Shown here: in pieces, positions 6,004 to 7,586 of the stretch
Numbering within the stretch: position 1 is the stretch's first letter
How the letters are laid out: every line of letters starts with the position of its first letter
Assembly: GCA_003445095.1 (NCBI GenBank)
Contig: DLVS01000126.1
Location: forward strand, 4,563 to 12,148
DNA from: Verrucomicrobiales bacterium
GTDB lineage: Bacteria > Verrucomicrobiota > Verrucomicrobiia > Limisphaerales > UBA9464
DNA: 7,586 nt
Direction: 5' to 3'
Translations under genes and position numbers: made by a program
Notes under the pieces: generated by a model
The model's database searches: none
What the model was told of the DNA's origin: nothing
The model's input: only the letters and a program-made list of their open reading frames with translations

Positions 6004-6900
6004 TCATGGCGGCACGTCCGCGGCGTCCAACGTGGCATTGGCTACCGGACCGTCCCAGCGTTTGTTAGCGCCGGGGATCGTAGTCCCGGTGAAGATTCCA
6101 TAGAACTGCCCCCAGATGAGCCGGCTCGGTTTGTTGCCGGCGGAATGACCGTCTACAAACACGGTGTTCACCCGCTGATTATGTTTCTTCATCTGCGACT
6201 GAAACCGGTAGTTCTGATTCCCTTTGGGTGCGGTCTGATTGGGGAAGGAGCCATTGGCCCAGTATCCATCCAGCCACGCCGCATCGGCCTTTTCGTTGCC
6301 AATGCCGCCGCCGATTTCCTTGGGGTTGTCGCTGCCACTGCATTCCGTGACCGCGACGACCTCGGTGGGGCGCGCTACTTGCGATGACTTGAACGCGCGG
6401 GTCTGTCCGCCGTCGCCACCGAACACTCCCAAGTAGTTGAACCCGTAAGAAAGAAAACCGGTAATCGTTGGATCGAAGTTCCCGGGTTCGGTCTTGTAGG
6501 TGAGACCTCGCTTTTTCTTCGGGCAAACCCAGATGCGCGGCGCGCCGGTATAATTCGAGAGCACGCTCGCGGGCGTACGCTGCCATTCACCACCACAGTT
6601 CTTTCCTCGAGAATTTCGGTAAGGCCCAACCGCCCACCACTGATTGGGAAACACATCTCGGTTGTCGTCGGCGTACATGATGATGGCGATGCCGATCTGC
6701 TTCGTGTTGCTCAGGCAGGCCGCGGCCATTCCTTTGTCCTTCGCTTTGGCCAGCGCCGGCAACAGCATGCCCGCCAAGATTGCAATAATTGCGATCACCA
6801 CCAGCAGCTCGATAAGGGTAAATCCATGTGCCAGCGGGCGGGTACGGAGTGCGACCGCGCGAGTAAGGGGGGACATGGGCCACAGCTTATCCAGATCCAT
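6004..6900 (-). CDS. Prepilin-like protein with N-terminal methylation motif and C-terminal H-X9-DG domain (second copy)
   Basis: This 298-residue protein has a 26-residue leader ending LAHG, then [18 protein letters not shown] (Phe27 at +1, Glu31 at +5), so cleavage is expected after Gly26. MLLPALAKAK and CLSNTKQIGIAIIMYADDNRD follow, then a globular domain with NCGGEW and WVCPKKK cysteine motifs and H240-X9-D250-G251 followed by HSAG. The chosen ATG overlaps the upstream gene's stop as TGATG, which favours translational coupling. A downstream ATG at 6876 would give an 18-residue leader of more usual length and cannot be excluded. An in-frame TTG at 6909 is less likely. It is probably in one operon with the prepilin-like gene to its right. 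Like its relatives it should be an inner-membrane-anchored pseudopilin-type protein; its substrate and assembly machine are unknown. Confidence 0.92.
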   Translation of the reverse strand: MDLDKLWPMSPLTRAVALRTRPLAHGFTLIELLVVIAIIAILAGMLLPALAKAKDKGMAAACLSNTKQIGIAIIMYADDNRDVFPNQWWAVGPYRNSRGKNCGGEWQRTPASVLSNYTGAPRIWVCPKKKRGLTYKTEPGNFDPTITGFLSYGFNYLGVFGGDGGQTRAFKSSQVARPTEVVAVTECSGSDNPKEIGGGIGNEKADAAWLDGYWANGSFPNQTAPKGNQNYRFQSQMKKHNQRVNTVFVDGHSAGNKPSRLIWGQFYGIFTGTTIPGANKRWDGPVANATLDAADVPP

Positions 6901-7586
6901 CACCACCAAGTAAAGCCTGGATCGGGCTTAATCTGCCAGAATGGATCAGTCTCTTTTTTCAGGGGAAATTTGTACGCCTCAGCATGAGTGTCGCCAAAGG
7001 CCATCACCGACAGGCTCTTGCCCTTCACGTTATGCCATTGGCTTTTGCGATCGTCCCAGCCGCGGTTCGGGTGCCACGGCCAATCGCCGATCATCATCTT
7101 GTTGGCCGCGCTCAGGGCGACTTCGGAGGACTTCATCGAGTTACCGTCGTACGCCGTGCGCGCGGCTGCAATGTTGCCCGTGATCCGTTTCACCCGGACA
7201 AAGTCCGCAGCCCACTCCATCAGATAACTCGTGCCATACTGCACGTAACAGTTGGTGGCCTTCTTGCCAAAATTACGCTCGTAGAAGATATCGCCTCGGT
7301 CGGCCGGACACCGAAAAATCTCGGGCGTGCCTTGATAGCGATAGAGCGGCTTGTTGGTCATCGCGACGAACAAATCATAGGTTCCATCCTTGCCGCCGGC
7401 CGAAGCCCAGTCCCGACAAAGCGGATAGGTATCAGCGTGGTCATCGGCATAGAGTTGGAATGCGAGGATCACCTGCTTAAGGTTGCTGACGCATTTGATT
7501 TGATTGGCCTTGGCTTTCGCCCGCGCCAAGGCCGACAACAGAATTCCAGCAAGAATCGCAATGATGGCGATCACCACCAACAGCTC
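6900..7586 (-). CDS. Prepilin-like protein (partial, N-terminus off the right edge; H-X9-DG motif diverged)
   Basis: 228 residues are visible, from the Glu at +5 of the prepilin motif ([14 protein letters not shown], codon at 7584-7586) to a TGA at 6900-6902. The leader, FTLI and start codon lie beyond the window; the TTG at 7580 is inside the motif and is not a start. After the hydrophobic helix come LLSALARAKAKANQIKCVSNLKQVILA, the ADDHADTYP stretch and FRCPADRGD, shared in style with the other two copies. Near the C-terminus WHNVKGKSLSVMAFGDTHAE (visible residues 184-203) sits where the others have H-X9-DG, but the spacing is longer and the DG reads GD. The protein ends early at FTWW. Its stop overlaps the next gene's ATG, so the two are likely co-transcribed. 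It presumably enters the same export and peptidase pathway as its neighbour. Confidence 0.9.
   Translation of the reverse strand, partial: ELLVVIAIIAILAGILLSALARAKAKANQIKCVSNLKQVILAFQLYADDHADTYPLCRDWASAGGKDGTYDLFVAMTNKPLYRYQGTPEIFRCPADRGDIFYERNFGKKATNCYVQYGTSYLMEWAADFVRVKRITGNIAAARTAYDGNSMKSSEVALSAANKMMIGDWPWHPNRGWDDRKSQWHNVKGKSLSVMAFGDTHAEAYKFPLKKETDPFWQIKPDPGFTWW

Noticed and set aside
1..7586. Mobile element, CRISPR array, tRNA or rRNA
   Set aside because: No transposase or integrase motif, no regularly spaced direct repeats and no tRNA or rRNA consensus segments were seen on either strand.

Overview
The window looks like a piece of a GC-rich Verrucomicrobiota chromosome, probably from the Pedosphaera/Limisphaera side of the phylum. 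The main evidence is three genes for proteins with a type IV prepilin N-terminus ([18 protein letters not shown]) followed by LLPALxKAK and, in two of them, a C-terminal H-X9-DG motif. Planctomycetes and Lentisphaerae carry similar families, so the assignment is likely but not certain. No rRNA, tRNA, CRISPR array, transposase or phage gene was seen.

Layout, left to right. (1) 1-778, minus: the N-terminal 259 residues of a polytopic CcsA/HemX-type cytochrome c assembly protein that runs off the left edge. (2) 779-956: a divergent intergenic region with a perfect 9-bp inverted repeat touching the ccsA start codon and a possible sigma70-type promoter facing right. (3) 957-2268, plus: a two-gene unit of a YtcA-like small membrane lipoprotein and an MdtN/HlyD-type periplasmic adaptor. 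The MdtO and MdtP partners of the enterobacterial mdtNOP system are not next to them. (4) 2289-3125, minus: the first prepilin-like H-X9-DG protein, convergent with mdtN. (5) 3313-5547, plus: nuoD, the 49-kDa-type subunit of complex I, standing alone without other nuo genes. After 12 bp comes an unrecognised membrane protein with an N-terminal zinc ribbon. (6) 5548-6003: 456 bp with no believable gene but several dyad symmetries. (7) 6004-7586, minus: two further prepilin-like genes in tandem, overlapping stop-to-start, the upstream one cut by the right edge inside its prepilin motif.

Functionally the window mixes respiration (CcsA, NuoD), tripartite efflux (YtcA-MdtN) and surface or secretion pseudopilin-like proteins. 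The genes do not form one pathway. The parts most worth a second look are the isolated NuoD, which appears to lack a normally conserved internal segment and is paired with the zinc-ribbon membrane protein; the hairpin abutting the ccsA start codon; and the structured non-coding stretch at 5548-6003. I did not find a convincing wholly new multi-gene system.
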